Of a DNA stretch of 64,000 bases, positions 47,442 to 56,590 are shown one piece after another. The stretch comes from Nitrospirillum viridazoti CBAmc (GTDB lineage Bacteria; Pseudomonadota; Alphaproteobacteria; Azospirillales; Azospirillaceae). The notes beneath the pieces were generated by a model. It had not been told where the DNA came from and searched no databases. It worked only from the letters and a program-made list of their open reading frames with translations. Numbering within the stretch: the first letter of the stretch is position 1; each line of letters begins with the position of its first letter. The translations under genes were made by a program, and so were the position numbers. The stretch is from assembly GCF_000730165.1 (NCBI RefSeq), contig NZ_CP022110.1:2627501-2691500 (forward strand), given 5' to 3'.

Positions 47442-49514
47442 TCACATCTCCCGCAGCGCCTTCATAAAGCCCTCCACCGCCTGGTTCAGTCGGCCGGCCT
47501 CGCGGGTCAGGCTGCCGGCGGTGTCCAGCACCTCGCCCGCCGTGCTGCCCGCCACACCGGTGGCATCGGTCAGGGAGGACAGGGTGCGGCTGACGTGGTC
47601 GGTGCCGTCGGCGGCCTCGGCCACGTTGCGGGCGATCTCGCGGGTGGCCGCACCTTGCTCCTCCACCGCGGCGGCGATGGCGGCGGCGACCTCGTTCACC
47701 TCGTGGATGGTGGCGCCGATACGTTCCATGGCGGCGACGCTGAGGTCCGTCCGCTGGCCGATGTCCTGGACGTAGCGGGTGATCTCCTCCGTGGCCTTGG
47801 CCGTCTGGCCGGCCAGGGTCTTGACCTCGGAGGCCACCACGGCGAAGCCCTTGCCGGCCTCGCCCGCCCGCGCCGCCTCGATGGTGGCGTTCAGTGCCAG
47901 CAGGTTGGTCTGGCCGGCAATGTCGCTGATCATCTGCACCACGGCACCGATGCGGTCCGAGGCCTCGGCCAGGCCGCCGATGGTCTGGCCCGTGGTGGTC
48001 GCCTCCGCCACGGCGCGGGCGGCGATGACCTTGGAACGTTCGACCTGCCGGCCGACCTCATCCACCGAGGCCGCCAGCTCCTGCGCGGCGGCGGCCACCG
48101 TCTGCACGTTGCTGGAGGTCTGGCTGGCGGCGGCCTGCACGTCCTGGGCCTGCGTGCAGGCGCTGCCGGTGTTGTCGGTCAGGGTGCGGGCGTCGCCCTC
48201 CAGCGTGTGGGCGGCGCTGGTGACGGCGGCGGCCACCCCATGCACGTCGGTCTCGAACGCGGCGGCCAGGCGGGCCTGACGCGTCACCACCGACCAGGTC
48301 ATCATGGGCCCGACATAGCGGCCGTCGGTGTCGCGCACGGCGGCCACGCGCAGCTCCAGCTCCTCGTTATCGCCCCCCGGTGCATTCCCGCCAACGTTTT
48401 CAAGGGTCAGGCGGCCCTGCCAGGGCAGCAGGGCCGGGTTCCTCACGACCTCCAGCAACGGGGCGGGGTCGGCATGGAACAGGCCGATCCCGGCGCCCAC
48501 CGGCGTGCCGCCGGCCAGCGGGCGCGGCAGGGGGGCGGCGAGCATCTTGAGCGTGCCCAGGCTGGCGGCGTTGGCATAGGTGATGCGGAAATCCTGGTCG
48601 GCGTCGGCCAGCAGGACGTTCAGCGGCATGTCGTCCACCATCTGCTTCAGGCGGAAGACGTCGGCCACCACGCCCCGCAGGGCGCCGGCGGCGCGCAGCA
48701 TGCGCCCGATCTCATCCCGGCGCTGGCTGGGGCGGATCTCCACCGTGGTGTCGTTGGCCGCCAGGCGTTCCAGCAGGCGGGCCACCAGCAGGGCGGGACG
48801 GCCCACCCAACGGCTGGCCAGCCACCAGGCTACCAGGCCCAGCACCACGGCCAGGGTGACGCTGGTCACCAGGATGCTGGTCTTCAGATGCTCCACCGCC
48901 TCGGCGAAGATGCGCTTCTGGATGCCGGTATACAGAACGCCCACGATATGGCCGCCAGCGTCCTTGATGGGGTCGTACGCGGTATAGAAGGGCACACCCA
49001 GGATGTCGGCCTCGCCGCGATAGGCTTCGCCCCGGCCGACGACGGCGTCGTAGACGGCGTTGCGGGCCAGCGCGGTGCCGACGGCACGGCTGCCATCCTG
49101 CTTCATGACGTTGGTGGCGATGCGCACCATCTCGCCATCCTTGGCGGCGAAGATGGTGGCGGTGCCGCCCACCAGGCGCTTCACCGTATCGACGGCGGCA
49201 ACGTTGTTCTCCAGCGCGGTGTCGCCAGCGTACAAGTGCCCGTCCTTGAGGCTGTAATCCTTGCCGTAACCTTCCAGCACGTGCCAGGCCACCTGCATGT
49301 TAGCGTCCTGCCGGTCCTTGGCCAATTCCATGGTGAAGCCCGCCAGCAACACGTGGCTGATGCCCAGGCTGACCACCGTCAGCAGGGTCACGGCCCCGAC
49401 GATCAGCAGGGCGATGCGTGCCGCCACCGACACGGCGAAACCCTTGCGGACCTTGGCAGAAATGGAGGGGGTACCGGCGGCCGATGGGGCCGTCGAGGAC
49501 TGGGCTTGGAACAT
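47442..49514 (-). CDS. Methyl-accepting chemotaxis protein with Cache, HAMP and PAS-like domains
   Basis: A 690-residue chemoreceptor. TM1 (about 30-60), a periplasmic single Cache domain (about 65-190, with GTATIFAAKDGEMVRIATNV and VLYTGIQK typical of Cache_3), TM2 (about 205-225), HAMP (about 225-280), a PAS-like segment (about 285-400; MVDDMPLNVLLADADQDFRITYANAASL) and the signalling hairpin with the conserved tip DIAGQTNLLALNATIEAARAGEAGKGFAVVASEVKTLA (about 570-607). No C-terminal CheR pentapeptide is seen. The start ATG at 49514 is preferred over an in-frame TTG at 49529. No other chemotaxis genes adjoin it, although motA is 13 kb away. Confidence 0.93.
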   Translation of the reverse strand: MFQAQSSTAPSAAGTPSISAKVRKGFAVSVAARIALLIVGAVTLLTVVSLGISHVLLAGFTMELAKDRQDANMQVAWHVLEGYGKDYSLKDGHLYAGDTALENNVAAVDTVKRLVGGTATIFAAKDGEMVRIATNVMKQDGSRAVGTALARNAVYDAVVGRGEAYRGEADILGVPFYTAYDPIKDAGGHIVGVLYTGIQKRIFAEAVEHLKTSILVTSVTLAVVLGLVAWWLASRWVGRPALLVARLLERLAANDTTVEIRPSQRRDEIGRMLRAAGALRGVVADVFRLKQMVDDMPLNVLLADADQDFRITYANAASLGTLKMLAAPLPRPLAGGTPVGAGIGLFHADPAPLLEVVRNPALLPWQGRLTLENVGGNAPGGDNEELELRVAAVRDTDGRYVGPMMTWSVVTRQARLAAAFETDVHGVAAAVTSAAHTLEGDARTLTDNTGSACTQAQDVQAAASQTSSNVQTVAAAAQELAASVDEVGRQVERSKVIAARAVAEATTTGQTIGGLAEASDRIGAVVQMISDIAGQTNLLALNATIEAARAGEAGKGFAVVASEVKTLAGQTAKATEEITRYVQDIGQRTDLSVAAMERIGATIHEVNEVAAAIAAAVEEQGAATREIARNVAEAADGTDHVSRTLSSLTDATGVAGSTAGEVLDTAGSLTREAGRLNQAVEGFMKALREM

Positions 49515-50279
49515 GGCAACACTTCCCAAATGCAGCGCCCACGAGGGCGCCGAAGGGCGCGCACGGGCGAGAACAACAGCGAAATTTGAAATGCCGGCTA
49601 GGGCGACCCCGATCGGCCCGCGAACCGCGGAGCTGTCTTTCGGAAGGCGAGTTTCAATATAGACCGCTGGAGATTTAGTCCAGGGATAAGCCCATGCGAA
49701 TTTTGAAGACTAGACCATCAGGATGAATGGCACGCCGATCCGTTAACTTTTGAAATTTCTTTTAACCGCCTTTCGCCTTCATCACTGCCTGTCAATCTCT
49801 TTGTGGTTTTGCTATCCATTCATCAGGACACTCCAGCACTGTCAGTTAAGTAATACTTGGATAATCAGCAGAATATCGGTTATCCAACCTAACTAATTGG
49901 GTGCCGAAGTCGACGGTCGGGGAAGATGAGGTTGACACGTCATCCAACGGCCGCCGCTAAAACCTGTTCGAAGAGCACCGGGCCGGCGCCAAGAAGCCGT
50001 ATCAGCCGGCGACGGCTTCCAGTCAGGCCTGCGTTCTTCTGTCGCATTCCCGCGCGAATTGCCGGAACGACGCTGCGATTTCAGCGTGGGGACAGCGCTT
50101 ACCTTGATCGCAATCGGATATAGTATCCCGGAGATATCCATTCCGCCGCCTTTGGCGAGGACGCACATATTTGTCGGGAAGTCCGCAATTGAACTGCGGG
50201 GTGGACGCAGGCACACTCGGCGCCAAAGCGTAAAGCGCCCCGCAGTGGCGTCGCGCAATACAAGCGTAGGAGCGGCTGT
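49515..50279. other. Gene-free stretch, partly A/T-rich
   Basis: The longest gene-free region (765 bp). About 49680-49910 is visibly richer in A/T than the rest of the window. It holds an inverted repeat TTGGATAA/TTATCCAA (49857-49887). The only frame of note (49893-50258, minus) has no start context, family or ribosome binding site, so it is not called. It contains the promoters of the chemoreceptor and aminopeptidase genes and may include decayed DNA. Confidence 0.6.
49857..49887. repeat. 8-bp inverted repeat, 15-bp spacer
   Basis: TTGGATAA (49857-49864) and TTATCCAA (49880-49887). It lies 343 bases upstream of the chemoreceptor start in its A/T-rich upstream region. It could be an operator or a weak hairpin. 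Confidence 0.45.
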
Positions 50280-53051
50280 ATGCCCCTGGCCTCGACTAAT
50301 TTCAAAGGCGTGATCAAAACTGTTCTGGTGACGACTGCGACCCTATGCCTCATCCCCACGGTTAGTCTAGCGGCCAATGGTAGACTGCCGGGCAACATTT
50401 CACCCCTGCATTATGACCTGACGGTCATCCCCAATATCGAGGCCTCGACCTTCGCCGGTGAGGTGCACGTCGACATCGACGTGGCCACGGCCACCCCCAC
50501 GGTGGTGCTGAACGCGGAAAGCCTGACCCTGGACCGCGTGACCATCGACGGCAACCCCGCCACCGGCGTCACCTTGGACAAGGGCAGCCAGACGGCCACC
50601 CTGACGACAGCATCCCCCCTGCCGCCCGGCCATCACACGGTGGACATCGCCTATCGCGGCCAGATCGAGAAATCGGCGCGCGGCCTGTTCCAGCTGGACT
50701 ACACCGCCACGGACGCGCCAGGAAACGGCAAAGGGGGTACCAGCGTGCCGGCCCACATGCTGTCCACCCAGTTCGAGGCCGGCGACGCCCGCCGCTTCCT
50801 GCCCTGTTGGGATGAGCCCTCGGCCAAGGCCACCTTCACCCTCTCGGTCATGGCGCCCCAGGGCCAGATGGCCGTGTCCAACATGCCGGTGAAGACGGAC
50901 GAGGCCATGGCCGACGGCCGCCATCTGGTCCACTTCCAGCCCACGCCGCGCATGTCCAGCTATCTGCTGTTCGTGGCCGTGGGCGACCTGGAGCGCGCCA
51001 CCGCCAAGGCCGGCGACGTTGAGATCGGCGTGGTCGTGCGGCGCGGGTCGGTGGACAAGGCGCGCTTCGCCCTGGAGACGGCCGCCGCCATCCTGGCCCG
51101 CTACAACGACTATTTCGGCACGCCCTATCCCCTGCCCAAGCTGGACTTCATCGCCACGCCCGGCGCCGGCGGCTTCGGCGCCATGGAGAACTGGGGCGCC
51201 ATCATGTCGTTCGAGAAGGACATGCTGCTGGACCCGGCCCTGGCCACCGAAGCGGCGCGCCAGAGGGTGTTCCAGGTGGTGGCGCACGAGATGGCGCACC
51301 AGTGGTTCGGCGACCTGGTCACCATGGCCTGGTGGGACGACCTGTGGCTGAACGAGGGCTTCGCCTCATGGATGGAGGCCAAGGCCATGGACGCCCTGCA
51401 TCCCGACTGGTCGCCCTGGCTGGTGGCCATGCCGGCGATGGAACGGGCCAAGCGCCTGGACGCCCGCGCCGCCACCCACCCGGTGGTGCAGCCCATCAAT
51501 TCCGTGGCCGAGGCGGACGAGGCCTTCGACGACATCACCTACGACAAGGGCCAGGCCGTCATCCGCATGGTGGAGGCGACGGTGGGCGAAACGGTGTTCC
51601 GCGACGGCGTGCGCCGCTACATGAAGCGCCACGCCTACGGCAACGCCACCACCCGCGACCTGTTCAAGGCGGTGGAGGAGGCGGGCGCCAAGGACGCGCT
51701 ACGCATCGCCACCGATTTCATCACCAAGCCCGGCATCCCCCTGGTATCGGTCAGCGCCACCTGCAGCGCCGGCGACAGCCCCAGGCCGCATAAGGGCAAG
51801 AAAGGCGCCAAGGAGGCCCCTGCCATGGCCGGCGGCGGCACGCAGGTCAGCCTGCGCCAGGCGCGCTTCGCCACCGAGCCGGTGACCATTCCCGACCAGT
51901 ACCATCTGAGCGACCGGCTGTGGGCCATCCCCGTTCCTCTCGCCACGGTGGGTGGGGCCACGGTGGGCGCCACGGGCGGGGCCGCCAGTGCGCCGTCGCA
52001 CGCGCTGCTGACGGCCCTGACGGGCAAGGCCACCGCGCCCGGCTGCGGCCCCCTGCTGGCCAATGCCGGCCAGACCGGCTATTTCCGCACCGCCTATACC
52101 GAGCCGGCGTTCAAGGCCCTGGTCGATCATGTCGACCGGCTGGCCCCCATCGACCAGCTGGGCCTGATGTATGACAGCGCCGCCCTGGGCGAGGCGGGGC
52201 AGATGGCCATGAGCGACAGCCTGTCCCTGATCCGCGCCCTGCGCCCGGACGCCGACCCATCGGTGTGGGAACAGGCGGCCGATTATCTGCGCGACGTGGA
52301 CGGCTATTACGCCGGCAAGCCCGGCCAGGCCGCCTTCCGCGCCTTCGCCCGCGGCGTGCTGGCACCGGTGCTGTCCGCCATCGGCTGGGACCCGCAGCCG
52401 GGACAGGGCGACAAGGTGGGCCTGACCCGCGCCGCCCTGATCCGCGCGCTCAGCAGTTTCGATGCCCCCGATACGCTGACGGAGGCGGAACGGCGTCTGG
52501 CGGCCGACGGCACCGACCCCACGGCCCTGCCCCCCGGCATCCGCCTGGCCGTCATCACCGCCGTGGCCCAGCACGCCGATGCCGCCACCTTCGACCGGCT
52601 GCACGCCCTGGCGTCCAGCACCACTGACGCGCTGGCCCGCCGCCAGCTGTATGGGGCGCTGGGGGCGGTGCGCGACCCCGCCCTGGCGCAGAAGGTGCTG
52701 GACCTCAGCCTGACGCCGGAGGTGGGCACCACCATCGCGCCGCAGTTGATCCTGGCCGTGGCCGATGCGAACCCCGACCTGGCCTGGCGCTTCGTCACGG
52801 CCCACGTCGACGCGGTGGAGGCCACGCTGGACCAGATGCAGCGCTATGAGTTCTTCGCCGGCGTGGCGCGCCGCTCGTCCGATCCGGCGCGCATCGGCGA
52901 GCTGAACGCCTATGCCGAGGCGCACGTGCCGGCCACCGCCCGCCAGGGTGTCGCCAAGGCCGCGGGCGAGATCGCCTACCGGGCCAAGGTGGCGCAGGAG
53001 CGGCTGCCCCAGGTGGACAGCTGGCTGGCCGCCCTGCCGGCCACGCACTGA
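50280..53051 (+). CDS. M1 family zinc aminopeptidase, exported
   Basis: A 923-residue aminopeptidase with a signal peptide (NFKGVIKTVLVTTATLCLIPTVSLAA). The exopeptidase motif GAMENWG (about 300-306) binds the free N-terminus; the zinc site is HEMAHQWFGD...WLNEGFASW (about 338-366), the HExxH-x18-E pattern complete. An ERAP1-like C-terminal domain (about 570-920) follows. Organisation is like eukaryotic M1 enzymes rather than E. coli PepN, and export to the periplasm or outside suggests peptide scavenging. The ATG at 50280 has GTAGGAGC upstream. A GC hairpin follows. No neighbours of related function are seen. Confidence 0.94.
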   Translation: MPLASTNFKGVIKTVLVTTATLCLIPTVSLAANGRLPGNISPLHYDLTVIPNIEASTFAGEVHVDIDVATATPTVVLNAESLTLDRVTIDGNPATGVTLDKGSQTATLTTASPLPPGHHTVDIAYRGQIEKSARGLFQLDYTATDAPGNGKGGTSVPAHMLSTQFEAGDARRFLPCWDEPSAKATFTLSVMAPQGQMAVSNMPVKTDEAMADGRHLVHFQPTPRMSSYLLFVAVGDLERATAKAGDVEIGVVVRRGSVDKARFALETAAAILARYNDYFGTPYPLPKLDFIATPGAGGFGAMENWGAIMSFEKDMLLDPALATEAARQRVFQVVAHEMAHQWFGDLVTMAWWDDLWLNEGFASWMEAKAMDALHPDWSPWLVAMPAMERAKRLDARAATHPVVQPINSVAEADEAFDDITYDKGQAVIRMVEATVGETVFRDGVRRYMKRHAYGNATTRDLFKAVEEAGAKDALRIATDFITKPGIPLVSVSATCSAGDSPRPHKGKKGAKEAPAMAGGGTQVSLRQARFATEPVTIPDQYHLSDRLWAIPVPLATVGGATVGATGGAASAPSHALLTALTGKATAPGCGPLLANAGQTGYFRTAYTEPAFKALVDHVDRLAPIDQLGLMYDSAALGEAGQMAMSDSLSLIRALRPDADPSVWEQAADYLRDVDGYYAGKPGQAAFRAFARGVLAPVLSAIGWDPQPGQGDKVGLTRAALIRALSSFDAPDTLTEAERRLAADGTDPTALPPGIRLAVITAVAQHADAATFDRLHALASSTTDALARRQLYGALGAVRDPALAQKVLDLSLTPEVGTTIAPQLILAVADANPDLAWRFVTAHVDAVEATLDQMQRYEFFAGVARRSSDPARIGELNAYAEAHVPATARQGVAKAAGEIAYRAKVAQERLPQVDSWLAALPATH

Positions 53052-53059
53052 CTGAGAAC

Positions 53060-53083
53060 GGCCCCCGTCCTGCGGCGGGGGCC
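53060..53083 (+). terminator. Hairpin after the M1 aminopeptidase gene
   Basis: GGCCCCCG (53060-53067) pairs with CGGGGGCC (53076-53083), 8-nt loop, no T run, eight bases after the stop codon. Confidence 0.5.
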
Positions 53084-53160
53084 GGCACCCTGACCGAACG
53101 CGCTCATGGCGTGGGACGGCGCCCGGGCGTAAGCTTCCCCTCACAGGACAGGAGCGCTGC

Positions 53161-53484
53161 ATGCTGGTGGTGACGACGGAGGCCGTGCCCGGACACCGGG
53201 TCACGGCCGTGAAGGGCCAAGTGTTCGGTGTGGTGGTGCGCAGCCGGGGCCTGGCCGGCAACTTCATGGCCGGCTTGCGCACCCTGGTAGGCGGTGAAAT
53301 CCACGAATACACCCAGATGCTGGAGGAAGGCCGCCGCCAGGCCATCGACCGCATGGTGGCCAACGCCGGCGCCATGGGGGCCAATGCCGTCGTCATGATG
53401 CGCTTCGACAGTTCGGAGATCGGCGAGACCATGAGCGAGATCGTCGCCTATGGCACCGCCGTCGTGCTGGAGCCCGCCGCCTGA
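53161..53484 (+). CDS. YbjQ/UPF0145 family protein
   Basis: A 107-residue member of the YbjQ family (small homopentameric cytoplasmic proteins related to heavy-metal-binding domain families). Signatures: LVVTTEAVPGHRVTAVKGQVFGVVVRSRG at the N-terminus, EYTQMLEEGRRQAIDRMVANAGAMGANAVVMMRFDSSEIG and the final YGTAVVLEP. Role is not established. The site GGACAGGAG before the ATG is strong. A gene for a two-helix membrane protein follows 174 bases downstream on the same strand and may be functionally linked, but spacing argues for a separate promoter. Confidence 0.92.
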   Translation: MLVVTTEAVPGHRVTAVKGQVFGVVVRSRGLAGNFMAGLRTLVGGEIHEYTQMLEEGRRQAIDRMVANAGAMGANAVVMMRFDSSEIGETMSEIVAYGTAVVLEPAA

Positions 53485-53658
53485 GTTACGAGCCGCCTGA
53501 GTTTTACGAAAGGAAAGCCCGCTTCAAGGAAAGCCTGAGAACCGCCATCAAGCAGAGGGGCCCGACGCCCCGGACGCCCGCCACGGACCGCCGGCCCCGC
53601 CGCCGATCCGGGCACGCCCGACGCCAGGGCCCCCGAACAGGGGAAGGAGACGTCCATC

Positions 53659-54024
53659 ATGTCCGTGCTGCATGTCCATTTCGGTTCCGGGCCCACCCGG
53701 CGCGCCCGTTCCAGCCTCATCCGCCAACCCGCCTGCACATGGCTGCTGATCGGCAGCGCCCTGGCCTTCGCCGCCACCCTGGCCGTCTGGTTCATGGACA
53801 TGGTGACCGTCTTTCCCATCGGCGTGCTGGTCGGCACCAGCGTCCTGTGCCTGGCCGCCTGTATCGAGCGCGTGACCTACAAGCCGCTGACGGACCTGCC
53901 CGGCCCCGGCTGGCAGGACACGGGCGAGCGCTTCACCGACCCCGGCACCGGCGCCCCCGTCGCCGTCTACTACAACGCGGCCCGCCTGGAACGCCGCTAC
54001 GTCCGCCTGGACCAGGAGCCGTGA
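53659..54024 (+). CDS. Two-helix membrane protein of unknown function (121 aa)
   Basis: A basic N-terminus of about 25 residues is followed by two close membrane helices (about 28-46 WLLIGSALAFAATLAVWF and 50-68 VFPIGVLVGTSVLCLAACI) and a hydrophilic tail (about 50 residues) rich in Asp/Gly/Arg, predicted to be cytoplasmic along with the N-terminus. No family is recognised. GGAAGGAGA gives a strong ribosome binding site, which supports expression. It ends 98 bases before the tRNA-Arg gene, and the tRNA has its own promoter. Confidence 0.7.
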   Translation: MSVLHVHFGSGPTRRARSSLIRQPACTWLLIGSALAFAATLAVWFMDMVTVFPIGVLVGTSVLCLAACIERVTYKPLTDLPGPGWQDTGERFTDPGTGAPVAVYYNAARLERRYVRLDQEP

Positions 54025-54052
54025 GCGCCCCACCCGGCACGCACCATAGCGT

Positions 54053-54081
54053 TTGCATTGCCCGGAACTTGCCTGTATGGT
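54053..54081 (+). promoter_or_regulatory. Candidate sigma-70 promoter of tRNA-Arg
   Basis: TTGCAT (54053-54058), 17 bases, TATGGT (54076-54081). The mature tRNA starts 41 bases later. Confidence 0.5.
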
Positions 54082-54121
54082 GCGCGCCGCGCCGCCGGAA
54101 ACCCGGCGTGTCGCCCGGCAT

Positions 54122-54198
<77 letters not shown>

Positions 54199-54231
54199 CC
54201 TTCCCCGCGTTTGAAGTCCGCTGGCGCCGCC

Positions 54232-56433
54232 TCAGACGCCCTGTCCCGATTGCGCCAGCGCGTCGCACGCGCGGGCGATTGGTGTCTGCCAATCGCCGGG
54301 GGTCGTCTGGCGGAACTGGCGCAGGGTGGGATACCAGGGCGAGTCGTCGCGGCCCAGCAGCCAGCGCCAGTCGGTGTCGAAACGGTTCAGCAGCCAGACG
54401 GGCCGGCCCAGGGCCCCCGCCAGATGCGCCACGGCCGTGTCCACGCTGATGACCAGATCCAGCTGCGAGATGAGCGCGGCGGTGTCGGCGAAATCCGCCA
54501 CCCCGCTCATCAGGTCCGTCAGGGGAAGGCCCGCAGGCGCCGCCCCCTCCTTCTGCAGGCTGAACAGGCACACGCCCGACACATCCGCCAGGGGGGCCAG
54601 CAGCGTGGGATCGATGGAACGGCGCCGGTCCGGCACACTGGTCCTGGGGTTGCCCGCCCAGACCAGGCCGACCTTGAGGCCTGAACCACCGGCGGCGACC
54701 GCGTCGCGCCAGCGGGACAGGTCGGCCGCCAGGTAAGGCGTGACTGCCGGCACCGTGTCCAAGGTGGTGCGGAAGGCCAGCGGCAGGCTCATCAACGGAC
54801 AGTGCAGGTCGAAGGGCGGCAACGGGTCGCCTGCCGCCACCAGGCTGATGCGCCCCTCCGCCACACCGGGCAGGCTGCGCAGCAGGCGCAACAGCGGCCG
54901 CTGCACCTCCAGGACCACGGCGTAGCCGCGTTCGGCCGCCAGCGGGGCGTAGCGGCAGAACTGCAGGGTGTCCCCCAGTCCCTGCTCGGCATGGAGCAGC
55001 AGGGTCGGCGGGCGGCCCTGCGCCCTCTGCCCCCGCCACAGCGGTTGGGCGTAAGGGCGGCGGGCGGCCTTCATCAGGTCCGTATCCCACCGCCGCTCAT
55101 ACTCCACCCATCCCGCGGCGAAATCCCCCAGCAGCAGTCGGGTGAGGGAACGGTTCCATAGGATTTCCGGGGTGACGTCGGTCAAGGCCGCCGCCCTGTC
55201 GAAATGGGCCAGCGCCTCCGCCGGGCGGCCCAGGTATGACAGCATCAGTGCCGCGTTACCGTGGGCCGTCGCCAGGGTTGGCGCCCGCCGCGCCGCCTCC
55301 AGTGCCCGCGTCAGCGCTCCGGCGAAATCGCCTGCCGCCGCGAGGGCGTTGCCCATGGCCATGTGCGCCTTGGCATCGTCGGGGCGCAGGCGCAAGGCCT
55401 GTTCGGCATGGGCCAGCGCCCCAGCCGCGTCATCCTGGCCCGCCAGCGCCGCCGCCAGGTTGCACGCTGCGTCGGCCAGGTCGGGCCGCAGGGCCAGGGC
55501 CTGGCGGTACAGGGCCACGGCCTCATCCCGCCGGCGCAAGGCCGCCAGCACCAGGCCCAGATTGTTCAGCACATCGGCCCGGCCCGGCGCCAGGGCGCGG
55601 GCCTGGTTCAACCCCTCTTCCGCCGCGGCCACGCGGCCCTGGCCGTGCAGGGCCACCCCCAGGTTCATCAGGGCGTCGACATGGTCCGGCGCCCGGGCCA
55701 GCACCTGGCGGTACAGGGATTCCGCCGCTGCCGCCCGGCCATCGGCCAGCAGCAGGTTGGCCAGGTTGAGGGTGGCGTCACGGTGGGCGGGGCTGAGGGC
55801 CAAGGCCTGGCGATAGGCGTCCTCCGCCTCGGCGCCCCGGCCCAGGGCGCGCAGCGCGTTGGCGCGGTTGTAGATCGGGTCCGCCCGGCCCGGCGCGAGC
55901 ATGATGGCTTGGTCGAAACAGGCCAGCGCCGCCTCCGGCTGGTCCAGGCGCAGCAGCGCGCCGCCCAGGTTGTTGTGGATGTTGGCGTCCCTGGCGTTCA
56001 GGGCCAAGGCCTGGTGGTATTCCGTCACCGCCTCGGCCATCCGGTCCTGGTCCTGCAGCACGTTGGCCAGGCCCAGATGGCCGCCCACGCTGCCGGCGTC
56101 CAGGCTCAGGGCCCGTCGGAAGCAGGTCGCCGCCCCCTCCAGCTGGCGCTGGTCATGCAGAACGTTACCCAGCAGGACATAGAAGGCGGGGACGTCCGCC
56201 TTAGCGCCGATGGCCTGGCGTGCCAGGTCAGCGGCGGTGTCCGGGTGCCCGGTTTGATAGGCCAGCGTACCCAGCAGATACAGGGTATCGGGCTGTCGCG
56301 GCACGGCCGCCAATATCCGGCGGTACAGCGCCTCCGCCTCCGCCAGGCGGCCGGCGGCGTGGTGGCCGGTGGCCTGGTCGAAGATCTGGGCCAGCGCGGC
56401 CGCCTCATCCTGCCCCTGCTGTTCCCCACTCAC
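54232..56433 (-). CDS. TPR repeat protein with glycosyltransferase-family-9-like C-terminus
   Basis: A 733-residue protein. About ten 34-residue tetratricopeptide repeats fill residues 10-390 (repeated patterns like LYRRILAAVPRQPDTLYLLGTLAY and ANALRALGRGAEAEDAYRQALAL). The C-terminal 330 residues contain LLHAEQGLGDTLQFCRYAPL, VGLVWAGNP and LISVDTAVAHLAGALGRPVWLL with WLLGRDDSPWYPTLRQFRQ, as in many proteobacterial TPR proteins related to heptosyltransferases (GT9) or O-GlcNAc-transferase-like enzymes. Substrate unknown; protein or surface glycan modification is plausible. GTG at 56433 is chosen because AGGAGGG lies 11 bases upstream; the frame to 56538 gives a less likely N-terminus. Divergent from polA. 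Confidence 0.82.
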   Translation of the reverse strand: MSGEQQGQDEAAALAQIFDQATGHHAAGRLAEAEALYRRILAAVPRQPDTLYLLGTLAYQTGHPDTAADLARQAIGAKADVPAFYVLLGNVLHDQRQLEGAATCFRRALSLDAGSVGGHLGLANVLQDQDRMAEAVTEYHQALALNARDANIHNNLGGALLRLDQPEAALACFDQAIMLAPGRADPIYNRANALRALGRGAEAEDAYRQALALSPAHRDATLNLANLLLADGRAAAAESLYRQVLARAPDHVDALMNLGVALHGQGRVAAAEEGLNQARALAPGRADVLNNLGLVLAALRRRDEAVALYRQALALRPDLADAACNLAAALAGQDDAAGALAHAEQALRLRPDDAKAHMAMGNALAAAGDFAGALTRALEAARRAPTLATAHGNAALMLSYLGRPAEALAHFDRAAALTDVTPEILWNRSLTRLLLGDFAAGWVEYERRWDTDLMKAARRPYAQPLWRGQRAQGRPPTLLLHAEQGLGDTLQFCRYAPLAAERGYAVVLEVQRPLLRLLRSLPGVAEGRISLVAAGDPLPPFDLHCPLMSLPLAFRTTLDTVPAVTPYLAADLSRWRDAVAAGGSGLKVGLVWAGNPRTSVPDRRRSIDPTLLAPLADVSGVCLFSLQKEGAAPAGLPLTDLMSGVADFADTAALISQLDLVISVDTAVAHLAGALGRPVWLLNRFDTDWRWLLGRDDSPWYPTLRQFRQTTPGDWQTPIARACDALAQSGQGV

Positions 56434-56590
56434 GGCCAGCCCGTCCCTCCTGATCGCGGCGCCTACCTTGGCCGCAATCCCCGCCGCTGTCGAGGCGGGA
56501 GCCGCCGCCCCTCGACAGCCCCGCCCCAAATCGGCCATGGTGCGGTCCCGGGATGCCCGCGTTCACGCGCCCGTCCCACCCCCGCCCGTT

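Noticed and set aside
49893-50258. 121-residue minus-strand frame in the gene-free stretch
   Set aside because: Arg/Pro/Ser-rich, no recognisable domain, no convincing start context; not enough to call a gene.
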